Below are positions 1 through 8,130 of a DNA stretch of 64,000 bases, one piece after another. The DNA is taken from positions 1 to 64,000 of the forward strand of contig CAZIBN010000007.1 of NCBI GenBank assembly GCA_964537395.1, in the 5' to 3' direction. The DNA comes from GWA2-66-18 sp964537395 (lineage in GTDB: Bacteria > Elusimicrobiota > Elusimicrobia > UBA1565 > UBA9628). The first letter of the stretch is position 1, and each line of letters opens with the position of its first letter. Below the pieces are notes generated by a model. That model was not told where the DNA came from. It saw only the letters and a program-made list of their open reading frames with translations, and did no database searches. The position numbers and the translations under genes are program-made.

Positions 1-372
1 CAGGCCCGACCCGAGGGCTTCGACCCCGACGTAGGTCGGGATCTCGAACGTGAAGTCGTACCCCTCCTTGATCCGGGTGGCGTACGCGTAGGTTTGTCCG
101 ACCCCGCCGGACTTCATCGTGTAGGGCGTGTTGGCCACGCCGCCGCCGGGCAGAAGGTTCAAGTTGAAGGTGAGATTGGTGATGATCCGTTCGCCGGCGG
201 TATTCGGCTCCTCGTCCATGTCGAAGTCCATGTTCAAGACCACGGGTTGGTACAGCCCGCTGAATCCGAAGGCGCCTTCGATCCTCGTCCGATGGTGACG
301 GGTGCCGGGTTCCGCGGCCGAGGCGCCGTGGGCGAGAAAAGCGAGCGACAGGAGAAAAAACGTTTTAGTCAT
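1..372 (-). CDS. Secreted protein, N-terminal part only
   Basis: Open reading frame running off the left edge; 124 codons are visible and the C-terminus is missing. It begins MTKTFFLLSLAFLAHGASA, a Sec signal peptide with a likely cut after GASA. The mature part has no family I recognise; it contains a TRHHRTR stretch and alternating hydrophobic/polar segments (for example ITNLTFNLNLLP) that would fit an extracytoplasmic beta-rich protein. The ATG at 372 lies 6 bases after a TATCCT -10 hexamer (384-379), the leaderless arrangement seen throughout the window. It reads in the same direction as the reductase operon upstream but has its own promoter. Confidence 0.72.
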   Translation of the reverse strand, partial: MTKTFFLLSLAFLAHGASAAEPGTRHHRTRIEGAFGFSGLYQPVVLNMDFDMDEEPNTAGERIITNLTFNLNLLPGGGVANTPYTMKSGGVGQTYAYATRIKEGYDFTFEIPTYVGVEALGSGL

Positions 373-472
373 GGGTATAGGATACCCGCCGTTCGCGCGG
401 GGCGCATGGGCCGATCGACTAAGGTTTTTTAGGACTGAGGTAACGCGGCTGGTTGCTAGCGGCGAGGCGTGA

Positions 473-1432
473 TCAGGGAATCAAAACGATCTTGCCGCGC
501 GCGCCCGGGGCCAGGATGGCCGTGTGGGCCTTGAAGGCCTCGATGAGCGGAAACTTCAAGCCGATCAGCGGCTTGAGCGTGCCGTTCGAAAATCCCTTGG
601 CCAGGTCGGCGTGCACGTGCTCGCGCTCGTCGTCGGCCATGTTCCACAGGCTCATGCCGCGCACGGTGAGATCCTTCGTCATCGCGAGGCGCGGATCGAT
701 CGGCACCGGGCCGCGGCTACCGATGATCACGATGCGCCCGCGCTGGGCCGCGATGCGCAGGTCGTCGGCGAGGTTGACGTTGGCGAGCATCTCGATGATG
801 AGCTGGGGGCCTCTGGCGTCGGTCAGCTTCAAGACCTCGTCCGCGTAGCCAGGCTTGCGGTGATCGAGGCCATGGCTGACCCCGATCGATCTCAGAAAGG
901 CGACGCCGTCGTCTCCTCCGGCGGTGCCGATCACGATCAGGCCCGCCGCGAGGGCGAGCTGGACCGCCGCGACGCCCACGCCGCCGCTGGCGCCGTGGAT
1001 GAGGACGGTCTCGCCGCGCCGCGCGCCGCCGCTCTGGAACAAGGCTCGATGCGCGGTCGCGTAGGGCACGCCGATCGCCGCGCCCTGCTCGAAGGACAGC
1101 GCGTCGGGAAGGGGGAACGCGCGGGAGGCCTCGACGACGGCCTTCTCCGCGTAGACGCCGTTGAGCGCGCCGTAGACATAGACGCGTTCTCCCGGCTTGA
1201 ACGGGGCGCCCGCGCCGACGGCCTCGACGAAGCCCGCGGCGTCCGTGCCGGGCGTCCACGGCAGTTCCGCCTTGCGCGTGTACGTCCCGGCACGGATGTA
1301 GGTGTCCACCGGATTGACGCCGATCGCCTTGAGCGCGACGAGGACCTGCCCGGGCCCGGCCTTCGGCTCGGGAACGTCCTTGAGCTTGAGTACCTCGGGG
1401 CCGCCGAACTTCTCGATGACGATGGCTTTCAT
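473..1432 (-). CDS. Zinc-independent quinone oxidoreductase (MDR superfamily)
   Basis: 319 residues, the usual length for NADPH:quinone reductase/zeta-crystallin-like medium-chain reductases. The N-terminal GroES-like fold (about 1-120) carries GVNPVDTYIRAGTY and PWTPGTDAAGFVEAVG; the Rossmann fold starts with IHGASGGVGVAAVQLA (about 145-160), the AxxGxxG NADP(H) motif of this family. No cysteine cluster for structural zinc is visible, which places it with QOR rather than alcohol dehydrogenases. Third gene of an operon (Rrf2 regulator, nitroreductase, this gene), 9 bases after the nitroreductase stop. Probably reduces quinones or enals in electrophile or nitrosative stress; the substrate is inference. 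Confidence 0.9.
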   Translation of the reverse strand: MKAIVIEKFGGPEVLKLKDVPEPKAGPGQVLVALKAIGVNPVDTYIRAGTYTRKAELPWTPGTDAAGFVEAVGAGAPFKPGERVYVYGALNGVYAEKAVVEASRAFPLPDALSFEQGAAIGVPYATAHRALFQSGGARRGETVLIHGASGGVGVAAVQLALAAGLIVIGTAGGDDGVAFLRSIGVSHGLDHRKPGYADEVLKLTDARGPQLIIEMLANVNLADDLRIAAQRGRIVIIGSRGPVPIDPRLAMTKDLTVRGMSLWNMADDEREHVHADLAKGFSNGTLKPLIGLKFPLIEAFKAHTAILAPGARGKIVLIP

Positions 1433-1441
1433 GACAGGCCC

Positions 1442-2104
1442 CTAGACGTGCTCGACGATCTCGCTCAGGGGAAAACGGACCTTGGCGTTCTTGGCGTAGG
1501 CGTCGTCCGAGGCGCGCACGCCCGCGGTCGCGACGACGATCGACTTCCAGCCCTTGGCGTGCAGGCCGAGGATCTCGTCATACTTGTCCTTATCGAAGCC
1601 CTCCATCGGGCAGGCGTCGACGCCGAGGACGGCCGCGGAGGTGAGGAAGTTCCCGAGCGCGATGTAGACCTGGCGCGTCAGCCACGCCTCGACCTTCTCG
1701 GGCGGCAGGGAGACGGACTGGATCATCGTCTGCTTGTAGCCCTCGAGCATCTCGGCGGGAACGCGGCGGACCTCAGAGATGCGGTCCACGAAGCGCTGCA
1801 CGTCGGCGGGGCCGGCGTCCTTCTTGACGAGGAAGACGACGAGCTTGTCGGCGTCTGTGATCTGGCTCTGGTCCCAGGAGGCGGGGCGAAGCTTGGCGCG
1901 CAGGGCCTTGTCGTCGATGACGAGGAACTTCCAGGCCTGCAGCCCGTAGGAGGAGGGGGAGAGCACGAGCGACTGCTCGAGCGCGGCCCACGTGTCGGCC
2001 GGGATCTTCCCGGCGGGGCCGAACTTCTTCACGGCGTAGCGCCACTGGAGAGCGGACAGGAGCGTTTCGGGGGCGGCGGGATTCAGGGCGGCTGCATTCG
2101 TCAT
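1442..2104 (-). CDS. NAD(P)H nitroreductase family protein
   Basis: 220 residues. The N-terminal segment LLSALQWRYAVKKF followed by IPADTWAALEQSLVLSPSSYGLQ matches the FMN-binding start of NfsB/YdgI-type nitroreductases; the Arg and Ser residues there contact the FMN phosphate in known members. The C-terminal half has the family's FMN-loop region and ends in a short helix. It follows the Rrf2 regulator by 36 bases, and that gap contains AACTGTAA (2127-2120), which resembles AACTATAA over the regulator promoter, so the same repressor may act here. A GAGAGG Shine-Dalgarno precedes the ATG. Confidence 0.88.
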   Translation of the reverse strand: MTNAAALNPAAPETLLSALQWRYAVKKFGPAGKIPADTWAALEQSLVLSPSSYGLQAWKFLVIDDKALRAKLRPASWDQSQITDADKLVVFLVKKDAGPADVQRFVDRISEVRRVPAEMLEGYKQTMIQSVSLPPEKVEAWLTRQVYIALGNFLTSAAVLGVDACPMEGFDKDKYDEILGLHAKGWKSIVVATAGVRASDDAYAKNAKVRFPLSEIVEHV

Positions 2105-2140
2105 ATGTGACCTCTCTTGTTACAGTTTAGCATAAAAAAA

Positions 2141-2563
2141 TCAGCTCCGGGCGTCGATCTGACCGACGATGTGGGCCAGGGTCGTGCGCTTGAGCTCCGG
2201 CAGGACCTTCGACTCCACTCGCGAGAACACCCCCGCGAGGATCTTCTGCATCCGGCAGGCGACCGGGCATCTCTCGTTCTTCTTCGCATGCAGGGCGAAC
2301 AGGGCGCCGCAGTCCTCCACGGCGGTGTAGACGTCGTGCAGGGAGACCTTGGAGGCCGGCCTGGCGAGGCGAAAGCCGCCCTTGGCGCCGTGCGTCGATT
2401 CGACGATGCCGGCGCGGGCGAGCTGGGCCAGGAGCCGGCGGATCACGACGGGATTGGTGGCGATCGAGCCCGCGATGGCGCGCGAGGTGTGCCGCTCATC
2501 GGCGTGATGGGCGATCACCGCGAGGGCATGGACCGCGACTGCGAATCTCGAGTTGGCCGCCAT
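2141..2563 (-). CDS. Rrf2-family transcriptional regulator
   Basis: 140 residues, typical Rrf2 length. It opens with the winged-helix segment NSRFAVAVHALAVIAHH, followed by TSRAIAGSIATNPVVIRRLLA, a near match to YwnA/IscR-type regulators. Three cysteines remain (DCGAL, then CPVAC), but the spacing differs from the IscR/NsrR cluster ligands, so a cluster is not certain. The ATG at 2563 is preferred over an upstream TTG (2572) because it sits 8 bases after a consensus promoter (TTGACA-17-TATAAT, 2600-2572). First gene of the reductase operon; a palindrome over its -10 suggests autorepression. Confidence 0.9.
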   Translation of the reverse strand: MAANSRFAVAVHALAVIAHHADERHTSRAIAGSIATNPVVIRRLLAQLARAGIVESTHGAKGGFRLARPASKVSLHDVYTAVEDCGALFALHAKKNERCPVACRMQKILAGVFSRVESKVLPELKRTTLAHIVGQIDARS

Positions 2564-2571
2564 TAGCAACA

Positions 2572-2600
2572 ATTATAGTTACATATTGGCCGCTTGTCAA
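2572..2600 (-). promoter_or_regulatory. Consensus sigma70-type promoter of the Rrf2 operon
   Basis: TTGACA (2600-2595), 17-base spacer, TATAAT (2577-2572): a perfect consensus pair. The start codon begins 8 bases after the -10, so the transcript would be leaderless or nearly so. A 13-bp near-palindrome, AACAATTATAGTT (2568-2580), covers the -10 and is a candidate Rrf2 operator; its AACTATAA half resembles AACTGTAA upstream of the nitroreductase. Confidence 0.8.
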
Positions 2601-2621
2601 GCCCCTTTGCTATCATGGCCC

Positions 2622-3431
2622 ATGGCTCGCTACAAATACCTGCTCGGCGACTCGCGCGGCGAGGCCGCGCGGCTGCGGTTCCAGGCGAAGCTGTGGGATC
2701 CCGTTTCGCTCGCGCTGTTCGACCGCCTTGGGGTCAAGCCGGGCTGGAAGGTGCTTGAGATCGGCCCCGGCCAGGGCTCTCTGCATCTGGAGTTGCGCCG
2801 GCGCGTGAAAGGCCCCATCGACGCGGTCGAGCGCTCGGCGCCGTTCGCCGCGCGCCTGCGCCGGCTCTGCGCCCGCGACGGCCGCGGGCCCGGGTCGATC
2901 TGGGAGGGCGACCTCATCGATGCGCCCCTGCCGAAGGGGAAATACGATCTGATCTTCGCGCGCTGGGTGTTCCTGTTCCTGCCCGAGCCCGAGAAGCATC
3001 TGCGCAAGCTGGCGCGCGCGCTCAAGCCTGGCGGGCGCATCGCGATCCAGGATTATCACCGTGCCACGATGGCTCTGTATCCGAAGCCGAAGGATTGGGA
3101 CGCGCTGATGGCCTCCGACCAGCTCTTCTTTAAGACGCAGGGGGGCGACGCGAGCATCGGCGGGCGCCTGCCCGCGCTGTACAAGCGCGCCGGTCTCATC
3201 CCGACCGAGGCTCGCCCGAATCTCAAATCCGGCTTCCCCGGCTCCGCCGTCTGGACCTGGGCGTCGTGGTACTTCCTTGGTGTGATGCCGCGTTTAGGGA
3301 AGCTCCGGCCCTTCACGCCGGGCGCGGCGCGGCGAACCTCCGCCGCCTGGCGCGCGGCCGCGCGCCGCCCCGAAAGCCTGTTCATCGCGCCCTGCGTCCT
3401 CGACTGCGTCGCGCGCAAGCCGCGGAAATGA
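2622..3431 (+). CDS. Class I SAM-dependent methyltransferase
   Basis: 269 residues. Motif I is VLEIGPGQGSLHLEL (about residues 43-57); motif II/III follow as AVERSAPFAARLRRL and YDLIFARWVFLFLPEPEKHL, and ALKPGGRIAIQDYH is the post-motif strand. This is a small-molecule methyltransferase fold; the substrate cannot be read from the sequence. The ATG at 2622 is 5 bases after TATCAT (2611-2616), making earlier in-frame starts unlikely. Its stop overlaps the next start (ATGA at 3428), so it is translationally coupled to an alpha/alpha-toroid protein, suggesting a shared lipid or isoprenoid-related role (inference). Confidence 0.88.
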   Translation: MARYKYLLGDSRGEAARLRFQAKLWDPVSLALFDRLGVKPGWKVLEIGPGQGSLHLELRRRVKGPIDAVERSAPFAARLRRLCARDGRGPGSIWEGDLIDAPLPKGKYDLIFARWVFLFLPEPEKHLRKLARALKPGGRIAIQDYHRATMALYPKPKDWDALMASDQLFFKTQGGDASIGGRLPALYKRAGLIPTEARPNLKSGFPGSAVWTWASWYFLGVMPRLGKLRPFTPGAARRTSAAWRAAARRPESLFIAPCVLDCVARKPRK

Positions 3432-4357
3432 TCGAGAGCTGGATCGCCGTCTCGACGGCGTACCTGAGCTCGCAGAAGGCGAAGGACAGCCTCGCCCTCG
3501 ATCCGTATTGGCCGAAGTGGGACTCTCCCTGGTGGCACATGACCTTGCTGTGGGAGCTCGGCCGCGCCGACGCCATCCCGCAGGAGGCGGCGGAGGCGAT
3601 GCTCGCCGCCATCGAGTCGAAGTATGTCCGTTTTTTCCCGAACCCGCGCGAGCCCATGCCGCCCGGGAAGGACTATCACCGCGACGGCCTGTGCCACTGC
3701 GCCCTCGGCAACATGTATCAGACCTTGGCGGCCTGCGGCCTCGACCTCGACGCGCGCGCGCCGTGGATGAGGGCGTGGTTCCTCCATTATCAGCTGCCCG
3801 ACGGCGGGCTGAACTGCGATGAGAAGGCGTATGAGAAGGGCGGCGCGTCCTCGGTTCAGTCCACCTTGCCCGCGCTCGAGGCGGTGCTCGCCGCGGGGCG
3901 GCCGTTGACCCCGATCGAGGAGCATTTCGTGGACCGCGGCGCCGAGTACCTTCTTGAAAGACGGTTGGCCTTCCGGCTGCGGGACGGGCAATTGATGGAT
4001 CCCGATTTTCTCGAGATCGGATTTCCGCGCTACTACGATTACGATATCTTAAGAGGCCTCGCGTTCATCGCCGACTGGGCGCGCCTGCGTAAACGTCGCG
4101 TTCAGCGTAGTGCCGTGGGCTGGGTCATCGACTCGTTCGATGACCGGTTTCCGGATGGGCGCATCAAAGTCGAAAAGCCGGGCCTCATCTCCGTGGAAAA
4201 CACTTTGCTGTTCGATAAATCGGGAAACACGGTCCGAGGCCCGGCGACCTCGTTCCCGCTATTGGATTCCGTCCGAAAGCCGGGTACGATCTCCGAGATT
4301 ATGACCCGCTCCTGGGCCGAGACGCGCAAGGTTCTGGAATCACGCCTTGAGGGGTAG
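3428..4357 (+). CDS. Alpha/alpha-toroid (prenyltransferase/squalene-cyclase-repeat-like) protein
   Basis: 309 residues, no signal peptide. Several paired-helix repeats are visible: DPYWPKWDSPWWHMTLLWEL, FLHYQLPDGGLNCDEKAYEK and GFPRYYDYDILRGLAFIADW. The DGGLNC element resembles the QW-type turns of squalene/hopene cyclases and prenyltransferase beta subunits. The catalytic DxDD of class II cyclases is not present, so it may be a glycan- or lipid-binding toroid rather than a cyclase. An upstream extension of the frame lies inside the methyltransferase gene and is rejected; the ATG at 3428 overlaps the preceding TGA. Family assignment is by pattern only. Confidence 0.55.
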   Translation: MIESWIAVSTAYLSSQKAKDSLALDPYWPKWDSPWWHMTLLWELGRADAIPQEAAEAMLAAIESKYVRFFPNPREPMPPGKDYHRDGLCHCALGNMYQTLAACGLDLDARAPWMRAWFLHYQLPDGGLNCDEKAYEKGGASSVQSTLPALEAVLAAGRPLTPIEEHFVDRGAEYLLERRLAFRLRDGQLMDPDFLEIGFPRYYDYDILRGLAFIADWARLRKRRVQRSAVGWVIDSFDDRFPDGRIKVEKPGLISVENTLLFDKSGNTVRGPATSFPLLDSVRKPGTISEIMTRSWAETRKVLESRLEG

Positions 4358-4428
4358 GTCCAACGCTCTGAGCAGGGGGTCCGAACGACCCTGGGAGATG
4401 ACCGGGTCTTTGGGTTATGCTGATGAGG

Positions 4429-6243
4429 ATGCGAAAGGTATTCGTCGCCGTGATTTGCGGAAGCCTGTTTGTCGGCTCCGCGCCCACTCAAGCGTTCGCC
4501 CAGGCGCGCATCGTCCTCCCAGCGAATACTCGATCCGTTGCCGTTCCAAACTTCGTCCCGTCACTCCCAAGTATCAACGGCTCGTCGCTCCTCTCGAATA
4601 TCTCCGGTTTGTCGTTAACTCCGTCCATATCGTTAGCTCCGTCGATTGCGCCGTCGATCAATACCCCATCCGTTGCCGTTTCCGCCGTAGCTACCCTGCA
4701 GCCGGCGATCACGCCCGTCCTCTCCATGAGAACGCCGGCCCCCCACGCAAACCCCCTCCTTCCTCAAGCCCTCCTCTCCCAGGCCGCCGCCCGTCTCACC
4801 GCCGCCTCTGCGCCGGACAAGCCGGTCCTGGACGGCAAGAAGACGGGGGACGAGGTTTTCTACGGCGAGACCCCGCGTGCTCCCTCGGACGAAGCCCCCG
4901 TCCCCGGCAAGCTCTCCCATACGCCGTCGCTTTCCCCGTCCGCTCCCGCCGCCGTCCCCGCGAAGAAGGAGCCCCTCATCGCCCGCTGGAAATCCTCCAT
5001 GACTAACGGCTCCGGCCCCCTCGTCATCGCGGCCTTCGCCTGGAACTTCCTCACGATCGCCGCCTACTCGATCATCGGCCCCGCCCGCGGCGCCCTCCTG
5101 ATGACGAAATTCGGCCCGGACACCTTGCCCTGGGTCTACCTGGCCAGCGCCGCGCTGACCGGCGCCGTCGTCTTCGTCTATAGCCGCTTCTCCCATGCTC
5201 CGCGCAAGCTGTTGATCGGCGGCTCCCTGGCCATGCTCGCGGTCACCTTGGTCGCCGGCGCGTTCGCCGTGTCCGCCACGGCGCTGCCGTCCGTCGCGTT
5301 CGGCTATTTCCTGTGGACCGACGTGTTCGGCATCATGTCCGCGACTTTGTTCTGGACCTACGCGAACGACGTGTTCACGCGCGACGAGTCCAAGCGCGTG
5401 TTCGGCCTCCTCGCCGCCGGCGCGCCCCTCGGCTCGATCGCGGGCGCCTTCCTGATGAAGATGGTCGTGGGCTCGATGGGGCCGATCCCGATGCTGATGG
5501 TCGCGGCGGGCATTTTCGCGGCGGTGCTCCCGATCTTCTTCTTCATGGAGAGCCGCTCCAAAGAGCGCGGCGCCAAGCCCGCCCCCGCTTCGACGGCCGC
5601 CGCGGCCGTGCCCGAGACGGGGATCCTCAAGACCATCCTGGCCTCGCCGTTCCTGATCTTCCTGACCGTCGTCGTCGCCCTCGAGCGCCTGGTCCCCGAC
5701 ATCACCAACTATCTGTACAGCGTCGCGGCGTCCGCCGCCTACGCGGGCGACCCGAAAGGCATGGCCCAGATGTTCGCCAACGTGAACTTCTACACGAGCA
5801 TCGCCTCGTTCACCGCGAGCAGCCTTCTCGTCGGGCTGACCTTGCGCAAGATCGGCACCGGCGGCAGCCTGATGACGGCCGGGCTCGTGAACCTGGCCCT
5901 GTTCGCGCTGTACCCCTTCATGCCCACGCTCGGCGTCGCGGCGCTGTTCTTCGGCCTCGACGGCGTGACGCGCTACACCTGGTTCAAGACCGCGAAGGAG
6001 TCCACCTACGCGGCGACCGACCGCGACACGATCTACCGCGTGAAGGCCTTCATCGAGATGTTCGTCTACCGCTTCGCCCGCGGCCTCGCCGGCCTGCTCC
6101 TCCTCGGCGTGGCGTGGCTTCAGGGCGGCCCGACCGGCGCGGCCTTGCTCGGCATACCGCTCGCGCTGCTGTGGCTGTACGCCTCCTGGCGCATGGGCCG
6201 CGAGCACAAGAAGCTCGAAGCCGCGAACGAAGCGAAGAAGTAG
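4429..6243 (+). CDS. ATP/ADP-translocase-like (NTT/TLC) carrier with secretory leader
   Basis: 604 residues in three parts. Residues 1-24 form a signal peptide ending SAPTQAFA, with Q-A after the cut. Residues 25-190 are low-complexity, rich in Ser/Pro/Ala/Val (for example GLSLTPSISLAPSIAPSI). Residues about 195-600 form a polytopic domain whose strings GALLMTKFGPDTLPWVYL, YFLWTDVFGIMSATLFWTY and DESKRVFGLLAAGAPLGSI match the NTT (Npt1/TlcA-type) nucleotide carrier family of the major facilitator fold. Substrate is unproven; many bacterial homologues are uncharacterised. The ATG at 4429 is 7 bases after TATGCT. The leader is the same type as in the genes at 18859, 23785 and 53895. Confidence 0.72.
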   Translation: MRKVFVAVICGSLFVGSAPTQAFAQARIVLPANTRSVAVPNFVPSLPSINGSSLLSNISGLSLTPSISLAPSIAPSINTPSVAVSAVATLQPAITPVLSMRTPAPHANPLLPQALLSQAAARLTAASAPDKPVLDGKKTGDEVFYGETPRAPSDEAPVPGKLSHTPSLSPSAPAAVPAKKEPLIARWKSSMTNGSGPLVIAAFAWNFLTIAAYSIIGPARGALLMTKFGPDTLPWVYLASAALTGAVVFVYSRFSHAPRKLLIGGSLAMLAVTLVAGAFAVSATALPSVAFGYFLWTDVFGIMSATLFWTYANDVFTRDESKRVFGLLAAGAPLGSIAGAFLMKMVVGSMGPIPMLMVAAGIFAAVLPIFFFMESRSKERGAKPAPASTAAAAVPETGILKTILASPFLIFLTVVVALERLVPDITNYLYSVAASAAYAGDPKGMAQMFANVNFYTSIASFTASSLLVGLTLRKIGTGGSLMTAGLVNLALFALYPFMPTLGVAALFFGLDGVTRYTWFKTAKESTYAATDRDTIYRVKAFIEMFVYRFARGLAGLLLLGVAWLQGGPTGAALLGIPLALLWLYASWRMGREHKKLEAANEAKK

Positions 6244-6310
6244 GTGTCAGGCCTACCGGTAGTTACAGTATTGAAGCGGCCAAACTGTAATTACCGGTAG
6301 GCCTGACACC
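6243..6310. repeat. Long perfect-arm hairpin element, type GGTGTCAGGC, copy 1
   Basis: Inverted repeat with 27-bp arms (6243-6269 and 6284-6310) and a 14-base loop; the only mismatch (6262/6291) would be a G-U pair in RNA. Both ends carry GGTGTCAGGC and its complement, identical to the ends of the element at 18759-18843, while the inner stem (ACCGGTA core) is unrelated to that copy. It starts right at the stop codon of the carrier gene and ends 42 bases before arsR. There is no T-run, so its role as a terminator is uncertain. Confidence 0.93.
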
Positions 6311-6334
6311 ATGAATGGCTGAAGAAGTGGTATC

Positions 6335-6354
6335 ATATTCGTATAAACGAATAT
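6335..6354 (+). promoter_or_regulatory. ArsR operator overlapping the promoter and start codon
   Basis: Perfect inverted repeat ATATTCG-TATAAA-CGAATAT. The six-base spacer TATAAA (6342-6347) is itself a plausible -10, and the right arm runs into the arsR ATG at 6353. Bound repressor would block polymerase directly. Inverted repeats of this AT-rich kind are normal for ArsR/SmtB proteins. Confidence 0.75.
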
Positions 6355-6688
6355 GAATGAGCTTCTGTTCAAGGCCTTCGCCGATCCGACGCGCCTGCGC
6401 CTCCTGGGCCTTTTGTCGGGACGAGAGGTGTGCGTCTGCGATCTTATGGCCGTCTTGGGCGCGCCGCAGTCCAAGGTCTCGCAGCATCTGGCGTTCCTTC
6501 GTTCCGCGGGGCTTGTCGTTTTCCGTCAGGAGGGAAAATGGCGGCATTACGCGTTGGCCAAGCCCGCGGGCCGCGTGCACGCCCGCCTGGTGGGCTGCCT
6601 CGAGGAGTGCTTTTCCGAGATTGGCGACTTGAAGCTCGACCGTGCGAAGCTCAGGAAGATACTGCGCGCCAAGGAGAAGTGCTCATGA
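6353..6688 (+). CDS. arsR: ArsR-family arsenic-responsive repressor
   Basis: 111 residues. The winged-helix core runs from AFADPTRLRLLGLL through SKVSQHLAFLRSAGLV to EGKWRHYAL. The metalloid-sensing motif EVCVCDL in the DNA-recognition region matches the ELCVCDL of arsenite-binding ArsR proteins; two further cysteines sit near the C-terminus (GCLEECF). It heads a three-gene operon with ATGA overlap to arsC, and a perfect 7-6-7 palindrome covers its promoter, consistent with autorepression relieved by As(III). Confidence 0.95.
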   Translation: MNELLFKAFADPTRLRLLGLLSGREVCVCDLMAVLGAPQSKVSQHLAFLRSAGLVVFRQEGKWRHYALAKPAGRVHARLVGCLEECFSEIGDLKLDRAKLRKILRAKEKCS

Positions 6689-7095
6689 ATCGCCTGCCGA
6701 CCGTCCTTTTTGTGTGCATCGAGAACTCCTGCCGGTCCCAGATGGCCGAGGGCTTCGCCCGGCGCCACGGCGCGGGAAAGGTCGCGGCCTGGAGCTCGGG
6801 CTCGCGGCCCAGCGGAAAGGTCAACGAGACGGCGATCGCGCTCATGGAGGAGAAGGGCGTGGACATGTCCTCGCACCGCTCCAAGGGCCTGGCCGAGCTC
6901 CCGGCCCAGAAGTGGGACTATGTGATCACCATGGGCTGCGGCGACGCCTGCCCCTTCGTGCCCTCGCGGGGCAAGGAGGACTGGGCGATCCCCGATCCCA
7001 AGCATCTGTCCCCCGATGAGTTCCGCAAGGTCCGCGACCTGGTCGAGAGCAAGGTCAAGGATCTCATCGCGCGGGCCGTCAAGGCGGGCGCATGA
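6685..7095 (+). CDS. arsC: Thioredoxin-coupled arsenate reductase
   Basis: 136 residues, low-molecular-weight phosphatase fold. The N-terminal loop FVCIENSCRSQMAEGFARR is the CX5R phosphate loop (C11 to R17) of the thioredoxin-dependent ArsC class. Later, TMGCGDACPF supplies the two further cysteines used for the disulfide relay in this class. The motif DWAIPDP carries the general-acid aspartate. It reduces As(V) to As(III) for export by the next gene. ATGA overlaps couple it on both sides (6685 and 7092). Confidence 0.95.
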   Translation: MNRLPTVLFVCIENSCRSQMAEGFARRHGAGKVAAWSSGSRPSGKVNETAIALMEEKGVDMSSHRSKGLAELPAQKWDYVITMGCGDACPFVPSRGKEDWAIPDPKHLSPDEFRKVRDLVESKVKDLIARAVKAGA

Positions 7096-8123
7096 CCGGC
7101 GCCAAGCTGTCGTTTCTGGACCGATACCTCACGGGCTGGATCTTCGGTGCGATGGCTTTGGGCGTGGGGCTGGGCTATTTCCTTCCGGGGGTGCCGGCTT
7201 TCGTCAATCGCTTCCAGATCGGGACGACGAACATCCCGATCGCGATCGGCCTCATCCTGATGATGTATCCGCCGCTGGCCAAGGTGCGCTATGAGGAGCT
7301 CGGCGAGGTGTTCCGGGATAAGAAGGTCCTGACGCTCTCTCTCGTGCAGAACTGGTTCGTCGGCCCCGTCCTGATGTTCGTCCTGGCCGTGGTTTTTCTG
7401 CGCGGCTATCCCGAATACATGGTGGGCCTGATCATGATCGGCCTGGCGCGCTGCATCGCCATGGTCATCGTCTGGAACGAGCTCGCCGAGGGAGACAGCC
7501 AATACGCGGCGGGGCTTGTGGCCTTGAACAGCGTGTTCCAGGTCCTCTTCTACAGCCTCTACGCCTGGTTCTTCATCACGATATTGCTTCCGATGGTCGG
7601 GCAGTCCGGCTCCGTGGTCGACGTCGGCGTCGGAGACATCGCACGGAGCGTGTTCATCTATCTGGGCGTTCCTTTCCTGGCCGGGATGGCGACGCGGTGG
7701 GCGCTGCTGCGTTCGAAGGGGAAAGAGTGGTACGAGTCCGTCTTCATCCCGCGCGTCAGCCCGCTGACCTTGCTGTCTCTGCTCTTCACCATCGTGGTCA
7801 TGTTCAGCCTCAAGGGCAAGCTCATCGTGAGCCTTCCCCTTGATGTCCTGCGCATCGCGCTGCCGCTTCTGATCTATTTCGCGGTGATGTTCCTCCTCAG
7901 CTTCTGGATGGGGCGCAAGGCGGGGGCGGATTACTCAAGGACGGCGACCCTCGCTTTCACCGCCGCCGGCAACAATTTCGAGCTGGCCATCGCTGTGGCC
8001 GTGGCCGTGTTCGGCATCGACTCCGGGCAGGCCTTCGCCGCGGTCATAGGCCCGCTGGTCGAGGTGCCGGCCCTCATCCTGCTGGTGGACGCATCCTTGT
8101 TCTTTAAAAAACGTTTCTTCTGA
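7092..8123 (+). CDS. acr3: Arsenite efflux permease, ACR3 family
   Basis: 343 residues with about ten membrane segments. Family hallmarks include LTGWIFGAMALGVGLGYF near the start, MMYPPLAKVRYEEL, and GLARCIAMVIVWNELAEGD, which contains the conserved cysteine needed for arsenite transport in ACR3 proteins. AATLAF-type helix near 295 reads TATLAFTAAGNNFELAIAVA, also family-typical. Last gene of arsR-arsC-acr3. A convergent gene ends 8 bases downstream, with no clear terminator between them. Confidence 0.95.
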   Translation: MTGAKLSFLDRYLTGWIFGAMALGVGLGYFLPGVPAFVNRFQIGTTNIPIAIGLILMMYPPLAKVRYEELGEVFRDKKVLTLSLVQNWFVGPVLMFVLAVVFLRGYPEYMVGLIMIGLARCIAMVIVWNELAEGDSQYAAGLVALNSVFQVLFYSLYAWFFITILLPMVGQSGSVVDVGVGDIARSVFIYLGVPFLAGMATRWALLRSKGKEWYESVFIPRVSPLTLLSLLFTIVVMFSLKGKLIVSLPLDVLRIALPLLIYFAVMFLLSFWMGRKAGADYSRTATLAFTAAGNNFELAIAVAVAVFGIDSGQAFAAVIGPLVEVPALILLVDASLFFKKRFF

Positions 8124-8130
8124 GCTCGCT

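Noticed and set aside
4633..6207. A 524-codon minus-strand frame across the NTT-like carrier
   Set aside because: Composition (runs of Gly, Arg, Glu, Asp, His) is that of an antisense shadow; the plus frame has coherent membrane helices and family motifs.
6243..6310. Copy 1 of the long hairpin as a simple Rho-independent terminator
   Set aside because: No T-run follows either arm, and the tip is shared with copy 2 while the stem is not, so a terminator role alone does not explain it.
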